Shown: positions 33,871-46,425, counted from the first letter of the stretch. The stretch is 64,000 bases of DNA from Sclerotinia nivalis (GCA_029531795.1 JAPEIS010000012.1:186001-250000); one strand, 5' to 3'. A program made the numbers and translations. The notes: generated from the sequence alone by a model not told the origin.

Positions 33871-36321
33871 TTAAACAATAGTAATAGTGTATTGTTCCTC
33901 TGTGTATTTTGGTGTATCTAGGATCCTAGTATACTTTGATTTGGTAGTCTGAATGCCAACTCCTTGTAGTAAGTCAATGAAATTCTTTAAACAAATGTTA
34001 TATAAAGTCTGTAGTTTATCTCTTTTCTATATTCCGTTAGCTTTGGTATTGCTACGACGATTCTCTAAGAATTATATCCCTACTTTGTGGAATTCACTCT
34101 TTTTCGTTTTGCTAGGTCCTAGAATCAATCCTTTGAAACATCTTTCATCAAGTTCCTAATCTGGATCAGCCGATCTAGTATCAAAAATAGACAGTATAAA
34201 GACATTGCGATTATCATCTGCACGGGAATCTGGGTAGGCTTCAAGAATGTTTAGTAATGTATTATCATCTGAAATGACAAATTGCCAGTGCTCGAGTTAG
34301 CTATCATATCGTTTCTGTAATATCCCTGGAAGCATAGCTTTACAATAAAGTTCTATGGTTTCTTTGGTAATTTGTATATAAGGATCGGCTTCGGTATATG
34401 TTAAGGAGGAGGACAGAACATGGATATAAGTATGATCGGGGTAAATTCTAAAACGTCCATAGTAAATTTCTCTATCGATAGAAGCTTACGATTAGTTGGG
34501 CGTTCGATAAGGCTTCTATGAAACTGATCGGCCTTTTTGATTTGCTTCTGATACAATTTATAATAATTGCTTTTCGAGGTTGTTCTTTTACAAACCAACT
34601 AGATATTCATCGTTTGTCTTTTCATTAGCGGCGAAAGCAATTTTTGTTATAGCAACCAATTTATCTTTGCTATAAGTAAGTTATGCTTTGGTATATTCGT
34701 TTATTATTTCATTTCAGCGAGAATAAATCCCAGTGAATTTTCGTTTGGTTATCCTTGGTGAGTATTTGTTTGCATTTTTATATCTATATTCCTATATTAT
34801 TTCGTTTGGTATAAAGTGAAGAATTCGTAACGACAGTAATTTCTCTTGTAGAGTTTATACTTTACATTTTAATAACAATTCTTCGATCAATCTATAAGGT
34901 TATATAATATTCCATCTATTGTTATAATCGTTAAAGGGGTGTTCTATTCGAATATGTTCAATATATTTTTGGGGCTTGAGGAAGTATTCTATTGTGTTGT
35001 TGGAGGTCCTTGTAGTAGCAATAGTGATAGTTGATCTATAATATACTGATACTATAGAAGTTGATTCGATCTCCCAATTTGCTTCGGAGTTTTAGATGAT
35101 ACAAAATGAATCAATCCATATATAATCAATCTTTATCGATTGTATAAATGAAATGACTTCCCGAAAGGTTTTAGTGAGTTTCTCTATTGATATCATCTTT
35201 ACTATAGAATCGAATGATTTTGTAGTAAGTTTCAAGAACTCAAGATTTCCTCAATAGTAGTTTAGAGTTGTATATATTGATTTTGTTTCTAGATTTGCAG
35301 TAAAAACTAATCTAACGGAATCATCTTTTATCGTAAGAAGTCTTGTAGGTAAATGGCAATTAGATTTCTCGGTACAACAAAAATGAGATTCAAAGCAAAT
35401 AGTAATCCATCGATGGGCAATCTCAAATTGTAATAGCTCTAGCCCTTCTGGCTCAGCTAGTGTAGTTGGTTTTAACAAAGACGGGTCTAAGAAATGTATC
35501 AATTTTAAGATATATTGTAGAAAAGATACTAAATAGGGCGACTTACTGGGAATATTAACAGAAATTACGGATAAAGATCCCAAAATATTGAAACCCTAGT
35601 TATAGGGCTCCCTGGGTAGATTCAAACTCAATCTGTGAGTACGGTTGTGATTAATTTCCACTATCATGTAGATGGTCGTGGGTTTTCCAAGATATTTTCT
35701 TCGAGTTTCGATCTTATAAAAAGATTCGATAGTTATAGTCTTCATTCTCCTCGAACATCCTTGATGGCATTGCTCCAATAGTATATACAGGCGGCAGCCT
35801 TGTTTATAAGAAGCTTGGAACTCGGCTGCACATTGAAAGTGCGGGCGTACTAGAAAGTCATTTTCATTTTTATCTTTATCTTCATCTTCATTTTCATCTT
35901 CATCTTTCTTTTTATTGCTTTGATCCTTGGATAAAATATCTGGTAAAATCTTTAGGAACCTTTGACAATTATGGCAAAATCCATTTCTGATTTGGGTACG
36001 AGTTTTCCATTTGTTGATTCTTTGAGAAATCGTTTCCATGTCCAGTGTATCGTTAGTTAGATTTTCCGAATGGTAGTGGTTGGTGTTGCGATCTAGCTTG
36101 TCCTATTTCTCCAAGTCCATATGCTTTGGGTTTTCATATAGACAAACAAGATGTTGTTCATCGGAGTTAGGCCTTTTATTGCTGTTGTAAGCAAGGTTGT
36201 TGGTTTCTCGATTTGTTGTATCATTATCGTTGTTTTCGGTTTCTAAGGATAGCTGCTTTTGCAAGTGAGTTGTTCTTGTTTTTAGACGAGCTGAAAAAGG
36301 GGAGTGTGGAGTAGTCGTCAT
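33871..36321 (-). pseudogene. HET-domain (heterokaryon incompatibility) gene, decayed by stops
   Basis: ATG 36321 to a TAA at 33873-33871 is exactly 817 codons, and every recognisable block checked lies in the same frame, so no net indel is apparent. The N-terminal region has NGFCHNCQRFLKILPDIL and FQASYKQGCRLYILLEQC, as in fungal HET proteins. The HET start reads YTTLNYY-stop-GNLEFLK at about 35250, where the family has a Ser-His-Cys-Trp-Gly block. DYIWIDSFCII follows near 35,120 and TLQEKLLSLRILHF near 34,845. The C-terminal end is FKGLILGPSKTKK...TRILDTPKYTEEQYTITIV. In-frame stops at 36103-36105, 35596-35598 and 35251-35253, and more downstream, each fit a single C-to-T or G-to-A change. 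HET proteins trigger vegetative incompatibility or programmed cell death; this copy cannot make a full protein. Confidence 0.82.
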
Positions 36322-36954
36322 TTCTGCTTTTGTCAAACTAGGTTTACAGTAATAGATGACAATGTTGGTGATAAGATGGTTGTAGCGATGTTAGTCATCA
36401 GCTCGGATATTGTCAGTCTATGTGATTTGTAACCTCAGGTTTAGCGATTGTTTTCAGATATAAGAAAATTTCTATAATTATTTCATATTTGTTTTATAAT
36501 ATTACAGAATTGTAGGGAATTATTTAATCTAATTATTGGTTTAAGCATTTTCTTAGATCAGATGTATAAAAATTTATGTGATATTTACAATGAGCAGAAT
36601 CTAGGTTTATCATTCCATATAATATATTTATATAAATCTTCACTTTCCGGTTATTCAAAAGCAATATAAAACGCTCTTTGCTAGTATTGTTATTTTTTGT
36701 TTTTGTTATCTAACCTTTTTGGATTTTAATGGCACAAAACCTAGAAGAGGCAGAGTGGATGAGTAGGTTGATGTGGAGTTTGGGAATTGAACAAGAATGC
36801 TATCGCTGAGCTTTTATAAAGCAGCAAAAGCCTTAGTTCATTAAATTTCTGGTGGTCTGAGTATAAGTGGTCAAGCGAATGGAATGGCCGCGTAAAACAG
36901 CGGGAGGAAGATGCTGAAAACGGGGTGCAAATCATCAATATCTAGTTATTATTA
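36322..36954. other. 5' flank of the HET relic
   Basis: Less AT-rich in 36740-36945, where little transition decay is seen, and AT-rich between. The minus ORF 36741-36938 (65 codons) has no recognised motif. It is probably the upstream region of the HET gene; LINE-2 sequence starts at about 36955. Confidence 0.45.
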
Positions 36955-37263
36955 GTATTTTTGTCTTTATATTTGAAGACTAAATTGTGAACAATTATTG
37001 TTTCTTCTTTAGATAATTTGCTAATATTGATTTTATATAGGGTATTTTTCTTTTACAAAGGGAAATAAAAATAATCGATCTTTTCCAAAATAGAAGGATC
37101 GAAATCTTCTTCGATTGAATTTATAATTTTCTCGAATTGTATAAGCTTTGGTAATTTCCTTTAAAAGATTGTTATTAGATTTAGATCTGTTTTTTTGATA
37201 ATTAATTTTCGAGTGATTATATTGATTGGATAAGAAAACGAGATTTTTAATAATCTAAAAATA
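36955..37263 (-). mobile_element. LINE-2 copy C, distal RT part (left of Gypsy-D)
   Basis: Minus-strand reading continues the RT-to-RNase H connector of the LINE-2 sequence found at 56757-57800: RSIIFISLCKRKIPYIKSIL, then ANYLKKKQ, in broken frames. The join across Gypsy-D is marked by its TATTA duplication. It ends at about 36955, just where RNase H would begin. Confidence 0.65.
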
Positions 37264-37268
37264 TATTA
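37264..37268. repeat. Gypsy-D target duplication, left (TATTA)
   Basis: TATTA directly before the left LTR; the same five bases follow the right LTR at 56752-56756. Confidence 0.85.
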
Positions 37269-37505
37269 TATCACGGAGGCAGCAGATAGGATAACAGAAA
37301 TCACTTTTATTGATAAGATGTAGCTCGAAGAGTTATGTTTCTATAGAAGGAATGTTTCCTTTAAATATATTTGTGTATGTTAGGGCTCCGAGCTTTAGCG
37401 TTCTTATAGAGTACGATCATCGAGCATGCCCTACTCGGTGTTGGATCGGATAGATGGAGTTTATTAAAGGGGCCGGTCTAGTAATCCGGTTTTGATCTTG
37501 TAATA
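37269..37505 (-). repeat. Gypsy-D 3' LTR (left copy)
   Basis: 237 bp, same length as the right copy, differing mainly by C/T and G/A (CCCCGTGACA on the right, TCTTGTAATA here). Confidence 0.85.
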
Positions 37506-37606
37506 GTATCCCTCTTTTTATGGCCGAACTCCGTTAAAACAATTATAAGGGCTAGATTTATTCGGATACCTTCGATGATAATTCTGGATCAGTTTTCGAA
37601 TATTAT

Positions 37607-37769
37607 TGTTACAGGTTCATCTCCCTTTACTTGTACATAATCATGTATGCCTTAGGCACACATGTATACATTCATTTCTATATAATCAGATTACCTCCTT
37701 GATCTTCTTCTCCTCTTCATAGTACAACAATAGATCAAACCTATATATACCTTTTCCCTCACCATGATA
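37607..37769 (+). repeat. Gypsy-B 5' LTR
   Basis: 163 bp, TGTTACAGGTTC to CCATGATA, preceded by ATTAT. The LTR ends in TA, not CA. Confidence 0.83.
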
Positions 37770-38048
37770 GTTTGTATTATCGTTTCAAAGGCTTCGTCAC
37801 TTTACGAAATGATCTGGCCTTGCCAAATCATCTGTAGACTTCTGTATCTGTTTTCGATTGCTTTCATGCCGTCGTAACTCGCCTGCTTTTGTACAGTCGC
37901 GTTTCTTATTTGCTTTTGTGCAGCTTTTAATCCCTGATTGTTTTTGTATGATTGTATTTATTCGCAAACTTCTGTGTTTGTTTTTGATTGCTTTTGTGCA
38001 ATCGCAAATTTCCTATCGATTACTTTATACAATTGTAATTCTTTTTAC

Positions 38049-39167
38049 AATGGCTTTCAGTTCTATATCCGTTGATAATACAACTTTTATTTTTATCGAA
38101 AAAATTCGTATCGAAATCCAACAAATCTTCGGTTAATGGTCTACTATTATACAAATCCTAACAGAATTGGATACTCCAATAACACCAAACCTTATTGTTG
38201 GTTTTAACGAACAAATTATTTACTTGAATTATGTTTTCTTTGTCATCGAAGATCGATTTATTATTCAAGCTACTTATATCGTTATTTAAACAAATAAAAT
38301 CGAGGAATTCAAAACAGAAAACGTCGAGCTTTTTTGCACTCTAATCGGCAAGCAAACTTAGTTGAACACCAGTGGTGCTACCACTAACTAGAAACCGATT
38401 ATTCCCTACCAAACTCAGAAAGATTTGTTCGTTTTTAAAAGCGAAAAATCTAATATTCTTGTTCGACAAAAGGATTATCAATCCTGAAAGTTGGATTTGC
38501 AATTCTATTGGATAATCGATTTACAACTTTTTGTTTCCGAACAAAAGAAGATTAATTATACTATTAGTCTTCTCGATGATCAAGTGTGATAAAAGTGTAT
38601 TACGGATATCATCAGATTCGTTGACGATTCTATTTACTTCGATTCTGCTGTTTCGTTTTTGACCAAATTGGACAAATTATATATCTCTGTGGATATCGAA
38701 AGAAAAGCCTTGTTCAAATTCGATAAGTTTTTTATAGGTCCAAAGGAATTCTTTTCGGCTTTTTTCTCTATGTTGTTTCATTTTGTTAACTCTTGTTACA
38801 AATCTGATTGCGAGATTATTAATGCAATGAAGCAAAAGGTTACAATCTCTTTTCGAACTTTGGTTATTGGTGATTCGAACCTTTGTACGATCGACGATAT
38901 TGATAATTGGCAAAAGAAATTCTCTACTTGGAATCAGAATCTTCGTAATATTGAGTGTTATAATAAAAAATTTGGTAAAGCATTTGTTGTTGATAATGAT
39001 TTTATGGATTTCGATACAATGAAACAAAAGAGACAATAGAAAAAGGGTTTGCAAAATAAGAAAAAGAAATTTAATCTTGTAGTTTCTTGCAATTGTTGTA
39101 ATAGGATCGGTTATCTTCAAATTGATTGTTATACTATTTATAATATCAATGGTAATCTTTTTTTTGA
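38049..39167 (+). pseudogene. Gypsy-B gag, 5' part
   Basis: Begins MAFSSISVDNTTFIFIEKIR; stops break it near 38134. The longest open piece, 38659-39039, has LYISVDIERKALFKFDKFF and FVNSCYKSDCEIINAMKQ. The zinc knuckle (CNCCNRIGYLQIDC) follows at about 39090-39130. The solo LTR then interrupts the frame at 39173. Confidence 0.7.
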
Positions 39168-39172
39168 CAAAT

Positions 39173-39385
39173 TATCACGGAGGCAGCAGACAGGATAACA
39201 GAAATCACTTTTATTGATAAGACGTAGCTCGAAGAGCTACGTTTCTATAGAAGGAACGGTTCCTTAAACACATTTATGTGTAGCGCTAGCCCCGACCGGG
39301 GCTAGCCTACACTTATCCGAGGTCCGACTCCTACGGGTCGGAACCCGAGCGGTCTCCGTATACCATATACGGGGACCCCGTGACA
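39173..39385 (-). repeat. Solo LTR of Gypsy-D type, young
   Basis: 213 bp starting TGTCACGGGG and ending GTGATA on the minus strand, flanked by CAAAT (39168-39172 and 39386-39390). It shares the ~90 bp outer left part with the Gypsy-D LTRs (AGGATAACAGAAATCACTTT) but has different GC-rich hairpin sequences in the rest. It is GC-rich and barely RIP-mutated although it sits in very AT-rich DNA. It splits the Gypsy-B gag. Confidence 0.88.
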
Positions 39386-39742
39386 CAAATAAACTCCTAT
39401 TAATACCTTTTTCAATTGCAATATTGTTACTTCAATTAATCCAGCTCCCAATCAATATGTTATTGTTCTGGCTTTTCGAGATGCTAATAGGTTTAATAAT
39501 AATCGCAATGGATTTCGAGGAGGATATACTGGTAATTGGATACAAAGCCAACAGTATTTGAATCAGGTACAATGGTAAGGTTATATCGAGTTAGAGGAGG
39601 TTGTCTCTATATTTAATTCAATTAAGGAAAATCCCGAATAGGGAAAAGATTAATTTTTACGAAAAATCGTTCGTGGAGGAATATTAAAGGCAAGAAGGTA
39701 AATCGAGGAATGGATAGATATAAGTTATTATAGTTCAACTTT

Positions 39743-39997
39743 ATGAATAGCAAATCTCTATTTGTTAAAACTATTATGTTTTTTGTATATAAAAATCCTT
39801 TTATTGTTATAAATCTTATTGATAATAAATGTTTTGGAGAAATCTTTATTGATTGTTCTTTTGCTTCCAAATACAATATTGAAATACAATTCTTACTTCA
39901 CCTTTACGAACTCCGATTTGTCGATGGAAAGGTCGCCGATAGAATTATAGAATATTTTGTAATGGAAATTGTTATAGAAGATTATTATAAGTATTAA
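39743..39997 (+). pseudogene. Gypsy-B protease remnant
   Basis: 84 open codons: VYKNPFIVINLIDNKCFGEI, FIDCSFASKYNIE, YELRFVDGKVADRI. It resembles the retropepsin-like domain, with Asp in IDC where D-[ST]-G is usual. It is followed after the next 210 bases by the Gypsy-A insertion. Confidence 0.6.
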
Positions 39998-40210
39998 TTC
40001 TTTTATATTATCCAGTTTTCATTAGAGATGCTATTAATTTTTGGTTTATTATAATTACAATATTATAATCCTATTATCAATTGGATGAAGATAAGTTTAA
40101 CATTTTCTTCAAACTATTATATTTCCAATTGTTTGGTGTATTATAATTCAGAGCCAATTATTGTACCAACGATTCTATCTCTGATTAAAGAACAAAAGGA
40201 TCTAGCAAAA

Positions 40211-40704
40211 TGTTACGATCACGGATCTTACAGTAACCGATCGTGTGAATACACGTTATGATTTGATCGGATTAGTATGAGATTAAAATGGTCATAGGAA
40301 CAAACGAGTACAGACTATATTAGTATTAGATTATATAATGGAGTATAGAGCATTGGAGTTTCGAAAGCTTCTAACGTTCCTGGAGCATTGGAGTTTCGAA
40401 GGTTCCCAACGCTCCTGAAGCATTGAAGTTTCGAAGACTCCCAACGCTTCTGGAGCATTGAAGTTTCGAAGGCTTCTAGGGCTCCCAAGTACGAAGGTCT
40501 ATATAAGCAGGATGGATTCCTTTATTTGTAAAGCTTCGTGTTTAAAAACAATCATTAATTTAAACATTATAGTTATTATACAATACAATCGTTATATTTT
40601 TCATTCTTATTAAGCCTCTGTTTGATTTTTAATAGAAACCACTACAGCTTTTTTATAAGTCCTTTAATCATTTCTTAATGATAAAGGATTGTAGCGGTGT
40701 AACA
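40211..40704 (+). repeat. Gypsy-A 5' LTR with four 35-bp repeats
   Basis: 494 bp, TGTTACGATC to GGTGTAACA. Four tandem 35-bp units start AGCATTG(G/A)AG at 40349, 40384, 40419 and 40454. TCTATATAAGCA (40499-40510) is a plausible TATA element. It is far less mutated than the 3' copy. Confidence 0.9.
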
Positions 40705-41313
40705 CTTTGAGCACCCTTACTAGCTCAAATACCGATTTGGTATGTCTCATTTCGAACTATGTTTTCGCAAGACTCCATCATCAGTATCCCTTCGAACAAT
40801 AACAACAACGATAGCGATATCGAGCTATTAGATGCTGATCTTGTTTCAGTATAGATCACGGAAACTTTACAAGTAGCAATGTTCGACAAGTATTATAGCA
40901 ATCGAAAAGAACTCGAAACTTTTCTACTTCAAACCGAAATGTACTTCAAATTCAATGTTGCCAAATTTGTAACTTTTGATAGTTATAATTTATATACCTC
41001 CTTTTACCTTTATGGAGAAGCGGTCAAATAGATTCAATCTTATTTCAAAGATTACTTTACCAAGTCTGAAGATCATTGTATAACAATCATACAAATCATT
41101 TTCGAAAGCTTTGTAGAATTCAAAAGAGAAATCGGATGAATATTTGGGGATATCGATAAAGTTAAGACAACCGAACGAAATCTATTTGCTTTAAAACAAA
41201 CCGGAGCAACGATCAATTATGTTACGGAATTCAGATGATATACTAATCAAATTGGATAGGATCAATAGGTTTTACTAAGTCATTTCTATTGCAACCTTAA
41301 AGATCATGTAAAG

Positions 41314-41586
41314 TTGGAACTTGCAAAAGGTATCGAATTTACAAATATCAACGAAATGATAGAACTCGCAATTAAGATCGATAATCGGCTTTACGAATAT
41401 CAACGAGATAAGAAGTTCCAAAACCATTCAGATCAGAATTACAAGCGAAACGAAGAAAAACGATATCAAGTTAGGAATGAAAGCTATAGAAATCCGATGG
41501 AATTGAATACTACTATCCGAAGAAAGCTATCCAAGAAAGAAATGGATAAATATAGAAATGAGAAGTTATGTTTCGAATACAGGTAA
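41314..41586 (+). pseudogene. Gypsy-A gag C-terminal fragment
   Basis: 90 open codons: EFTNINEMIELAIKIDNRLY, RDKKFQNHSDQNYKR, MELNTTIRRKLSKKEMDKY, then EKLCFEYR and a stop. It is the region before a zinc knuckle whose second Cys has become Tyr. Confidence 0.7.
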
Positions 41587-42405
41587 TTAGGATATAAAAC
41601 CGCAATTCATCGCCAAAAGAAACAAGGAAACTTCAATCGAAATAAGAAACCTTGAAAGGGCAAAAAGCAATTCAATACAACATTCGCACCCCAATTATAC
41701 ACTCTAAATTGTATAGATTTAGGTTTTAAAGAACAATTGAAGGATAATCAATTCGAAGAATCAGAAGATTCAGAAGAAGAATCAATTTTGTAGATTAATC
41801 GAAAACCAAGTTTAGGAGAACTTTGGACTATACAGTATATCGACAAATAAAATCATCGAATTTGGAAATTTGGAGAAACAAATGAAGAAATTCATAATGA
41901 TAATCTAAATGTGAAAGATATTGTAGAAAGAGAAACTTATAAGGCAAGAATCATCGATAAATATAGAATCTTATAATATAGAGTTACGATCAATTCCTTT
42001 TTTATCGAAAAAACCTCATATCATTATATGAAAATACCTAAACCAGAAGAAATATAAGAAATCATTTACTCTCATTATAATATTAATCATTCTATATACA
42101 AAACACATTTAATATAACAAATAAGGAATGAATATTTGATACAAATCCAAATCATACAATCTCCATAAACAACAGAACATTTTCTCCGAGTTATACAAGG
42201 ACTACCTTTAATTACCAAATAGAAAAACATACTCGACAACGAGATTTCAGTTGGTCAAACAATTACAAACGATAAAGAAGAAGATTGTTGGAATGTTTCT
42301 TCATCAGGTCAATTAAATCGCTTAATTGACCAAATTGACCAAAACAATCGAACGGGTCAAAATAGGCAATTAAACGCTACAGGACACAGCGGACAGATCA
42401 ACCTG

Positions 42406-42666
42406 ATGGTTATAATCAATAGGCATCGGCTCAAAACTATGATAGACTTTAAAGCAACCAGAAATTTTATTATACAAGAAGTTGCACAAGAAACTGGTAT
42501 AAGGTTCCAAACGAAGAAATACCTATATATATTACAATTAATAAACGGACAATTAATTGATACTGAAAATGAGATAATACGAATAAAGACCAAACCAACA
42601 GAAATACAGATAGATGAATATTATAAATTCATACAGTTTGATATAATTCCATTGGGGAATCATTAG
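42406..42666 (+). pseudogene. Gypsy-A protease remnant
   Basis: 86 open codons: TMIDFKATRNFIIQEVAQE corresponds to the retropepsin D-[ST]-G-A block, with the Ser-Gly now Phe-Lys. LYILQLINGQLIDTENEI follows. Confidence 0.65.
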
Positions 42667-43206
42667 GTTATATTGGATATACCATAGTTGATACGGTACA
42701 ATCCCAATATTAATTGAAATCGAAGAACTTTGATATTCGATCAATGCGATTGCGATTATCGAGATACATACGAATCTGCAAGACTGAATACACGTTTTAG
42801 AGAGTTAAAGGTAAATAATCTCATCGATATAGAATATCGAGTTTAGGATTCCTCATTGACGGATATACCAGTGGAGTATAGGAAATATACAAAACTTTTC
42901 GAAGAAAGAAAAAACTACAAGGCTTTATCAGAATACAAATTGTGGGATCACGAAATAGTACTAATAGAAGAAAAGATACCTTTATTTAGGCCTATTTATT
43001 AAATGTCGGAAGGAGATTTGAGGATGCTTAAAGAATATATTGATGATAGTTTAAAAAAAGAATAGATCAAAGAATCCATTTCATAAGCAACTAGCCCTGT
43101 ATTATATATATTTAAAAAGGATAGAATCAAGAGATTATATGTAGATTATTGTAAGCTCAATGATATGATAATCAAGGATTGATATCCATTTCCATTAATT
43201 ACGGAA

Positions 43207-43674
43207 TTGAAAGATCGATTAGGGAAAGCTAAGATCTTCTCCAAGTTTGATTTACGAAACGGTTTCCATCTAATCAGAATGAAGAAAGGTGAAGAATGGA
43301 AAACAGTATTCAGAACTCGATACGGATTATACGAGTATCAGGTTATACTATTTGGGCTAATCAATGCATCAACAACATATATATGTTTGGTAAACAACAT
43401 ATTGAGAAAGTACCTCGATATTTGTTGTATTTGTTATTTGAATAATATATTAATCTATTCGGAGATTCTGGAACAATATATTCAAGATATCAGCAATATT
43501 TTAGTATACTTGGAAGAAGCAGATCTTCAATACAAATTCAGCAAATGTATATTCCATGTTACGGAAACGGAGTTTTTAGATTATACAATCTTTCCAGAAG
43601 GACTTAAAATGAGTTTAGACAAATTACAGATTATTCAAGAATGGAGTCAACCTACAAGTGTTAAGGAAGTATAA
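43207..43674 (+). pseudogene. Gypsy-A reverse transcriptase fragment
   Basis: 155 open codons: AKIFSKFDLRNGFHLIRMKK, EWKTVFRTRYGLYEYQVILF, CCICYLNNILIYSE and DYTIFPEGLKMSLDKLQII. The YLDD box reads YLNN: both Asp are Asn through GAT-to-AAT changes. The thumb continues past the stop at 43674 ([18 protein letters not shown]). Confidence 0.88.
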
Positions 43675-44367
43675 TCCTTTTTAGGATTTGCTAATTTCTA
43701 TCGCAAATTCATTAAAGATTATTCGAAAATAGTAACTCCGATATCCGAAATAATTAAGAAAAATCAAGAAGAATTTCAATAGACGGAAAAGGTATAGAAA
43801 ACTTTCGAATTATTTAAGTAAACCTTTATAAAAGAACCAATACTTTTATCATTTGATTTTGAATTACTAATTGAGGTCGAAACCGATTCTTCGGATTATA
43901 CTTTAGAAATAGTATTAAGTTAGTCAAAAACGAATAAGAAATAACAATCAATAGTTTACTATTCCTGTAAACTATCGTCAGCAGAATTGAATTATGAGAT
44001 TTACAACAAGAAACTGCTAGTTATAGTCGAAACATTTAGAGAATAAAAAATCTATTTGAAAGGATCGAAATATACAATACAAATATATATCAATCATAAA
44101 AACTTAATTTACTTTACTACAATAAAGGAATTAAACAAATGGTAGATCAGATAATCCGAAATTATAGCTGTCTATAATTTTCGTATTTTATATATCAAAG
44201 GAACAAAAAACACCAAAACCAATACTTTCAATAGAAAACTGGAATATTTACAAAATAAAATATATAAAACATATATAATCTTAAAGGAAAAAGATAGTGT
44301 ATTAGTATACAATAAACTACAACTCGCTGCTTTCTTCAGAATTGATTATAATATAATCAAAAAACAA

Positions 44368-45300
44368 TTGAAAACAGAATATAAACAAGATGTTATTGCG
44401 AAACGAATCCTCAAGAATATAAACAATTTAGAAAAGGGATTCAGTATCGACGAAAAGTTTATATATTTTTACAATAAATTATATATACCTTTCAAATTAA
44501 CTAAAAGATATATTCGAGGACAATACAAACTTCCAGCTTATAAGTATCAAAAAGTAACTAGAACCTTTGTTAGAATCAAAAAAGAAGTTTACTTTCCAAA
44601 AATGAAAACTACAATTGAGAAAGTAATTAGAAACTGCAACACCTATATATAGAACAAAACTACTAGATATACTTTATATAATCAGTTTAAGATCCCTGAA
44701 TTACCTACTCAATTATAGAAGTCCATCATATAGGATTTCGTAATGAAACTATCTATATCCAAAAAACCAATCATATTAAAGAAATACGATTCCATTCTAA
44801 TAATGATAAACAAATTAACGAAATTCGCCTATATAATATCATTCTGTAAAAAATGAATAACAGATAACCTAGTTTATATATTCCTACAAAACATAATCAG
44901 TATTTATAATATACCAAAAGAAATAATTTCAGATAGAGATAAACTTTTTACATCAAAATTCTGGATTACTCTTATGATATTGTTTGGAGTCAAATGCAAA
45001 CTATCTATTGCATTTCATTTTCAAATAGATGGCCAAACAGAATATCTAAATCAAACAATAAAAGCTTATCTATGTTGCTATATCAATTATAAATAAAACG
45101 ATTGAATTGAATTACTATTTTTAATTCAATTCGTATATAATATATCGAAGACAAAAACAACAAAAATAATACTAACATATACTAATTATAGATATACTTT
45201 ATTAATTTATCATTCATTATTCCCACAAACAGCAAATGCTGACGAAGCTATAAAAGATATATCGGAAATCAAGAAACTATATGAACAGCTCTTATTGGAT
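44368..45300 (+). pseudogene. Gypsy-A integrase remnant
   Basis: The open piece 44368-44652 (IRKEVY-like region VRIKKEVYFPKMKTTIEKVI, CNTYI) is the zinc-binding part. Then come KYDSILIMINKLTKFAYIIS (first Asp), IPKEIISDRDKLFTSKFWI (second Asp) and FHFQIDGQTEYLNQTIKAYL (Glu). All three catalytic positions survive, but several stops intervene. Confidence 0.78.
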
Positions 45301-46425
45301 TTGTAGTTTATAGTCTTAAGAACAGTTATATATTATAACAAATCATAGAGTATAGAATTTACTTTTAAAAAAAGAATAAAGTTTATTTGATTCAAAGAAA
45401 TATTCAAATGCAATGATCAAACGATAAACTAGACTACAAAAAACTAGAATCATTCGAAATCAAAGAAATGGTAGAATCTATCAATTTCAGATTGAAGTTA
45501 TCAAATATTATGAATATTTATTTAATATTCTATATATCCTTACTCGAATTAACACCACCAAAAGCACCGAATGTACTAGAGATTATAATCGAACTTATCA
45601 ATTCGAATACCAAATACAATATCGAAACGATATTAGATTGCAAGTATATTAGAAATACAATAAAATATTTAATTAAATGACTCGATTATCCATATTCAGA
45701 AAACACTTGGGAATTCAGGAAGAATCTTAATTGTTTTGAAAAGCTGTAGGTGTTCCATCAACGATATCCGGATCTATTTAGAAAGGATCAAAGGGATTCG
45801 AAAAAAACGAAGAATCGAAACCCTCCAAAAGATCGAACGGAGTATTGCTAGGGTCGGGAACATTTCTGTTTACTCTTTCCTTCTTTGTTTGCTTTTTTGT
45901 CACTCGTTTTTTCTCTTCCAAAACATCTAATTCATTTAAATATTTAAAGCTATAATCGGCTATCCGTTTTCTACGATCGTATAGGAATTTTATTTATTTA
46001 TACAAATGCAAAATTTTAGTAAACACTTTTTCCTCTTCACAATCTAATTTCTCTTCTTGTTTATTCAAAGAAACCCAATCCGAAACATGAAGCACTTCCC
46101 AATCCCAATCTTCTTCCAAAGGAAATTCGGTATTATAAAGAATTCTAGCCAGAATATATTCGGAACAACAAAAACGTTAAGGATTATTAACGTCTTTTAT
46201 ATAATGAAGTTTTTCATTACAACAATAAAAATAGAAAGATATTTCAACTTTACAATTATTAATAGATTGAACCAGAAGAATCTATTCAAAACGTTTTCGA
46301 GCAAAGAATAAAGATTTCTTAATTTTGAAGGAAGATATAATAGGAAAAAAGAGTTTTACACTTTTCTTTAGAATATAATCCCGCCTTATAAACTTGAAAC
46401 AAGTTTTAGCTTAAATAAAGAATAG

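Noticed and set aside
38677..39120. 147-codon minus ORF
   Set aside because: It is antisense to the Gypsy-B gag, which shows the zinc knuckle on the plus strand. The equivalent plus-strand ORF at 27454-27876 is the same shadow in Gypsy-C.
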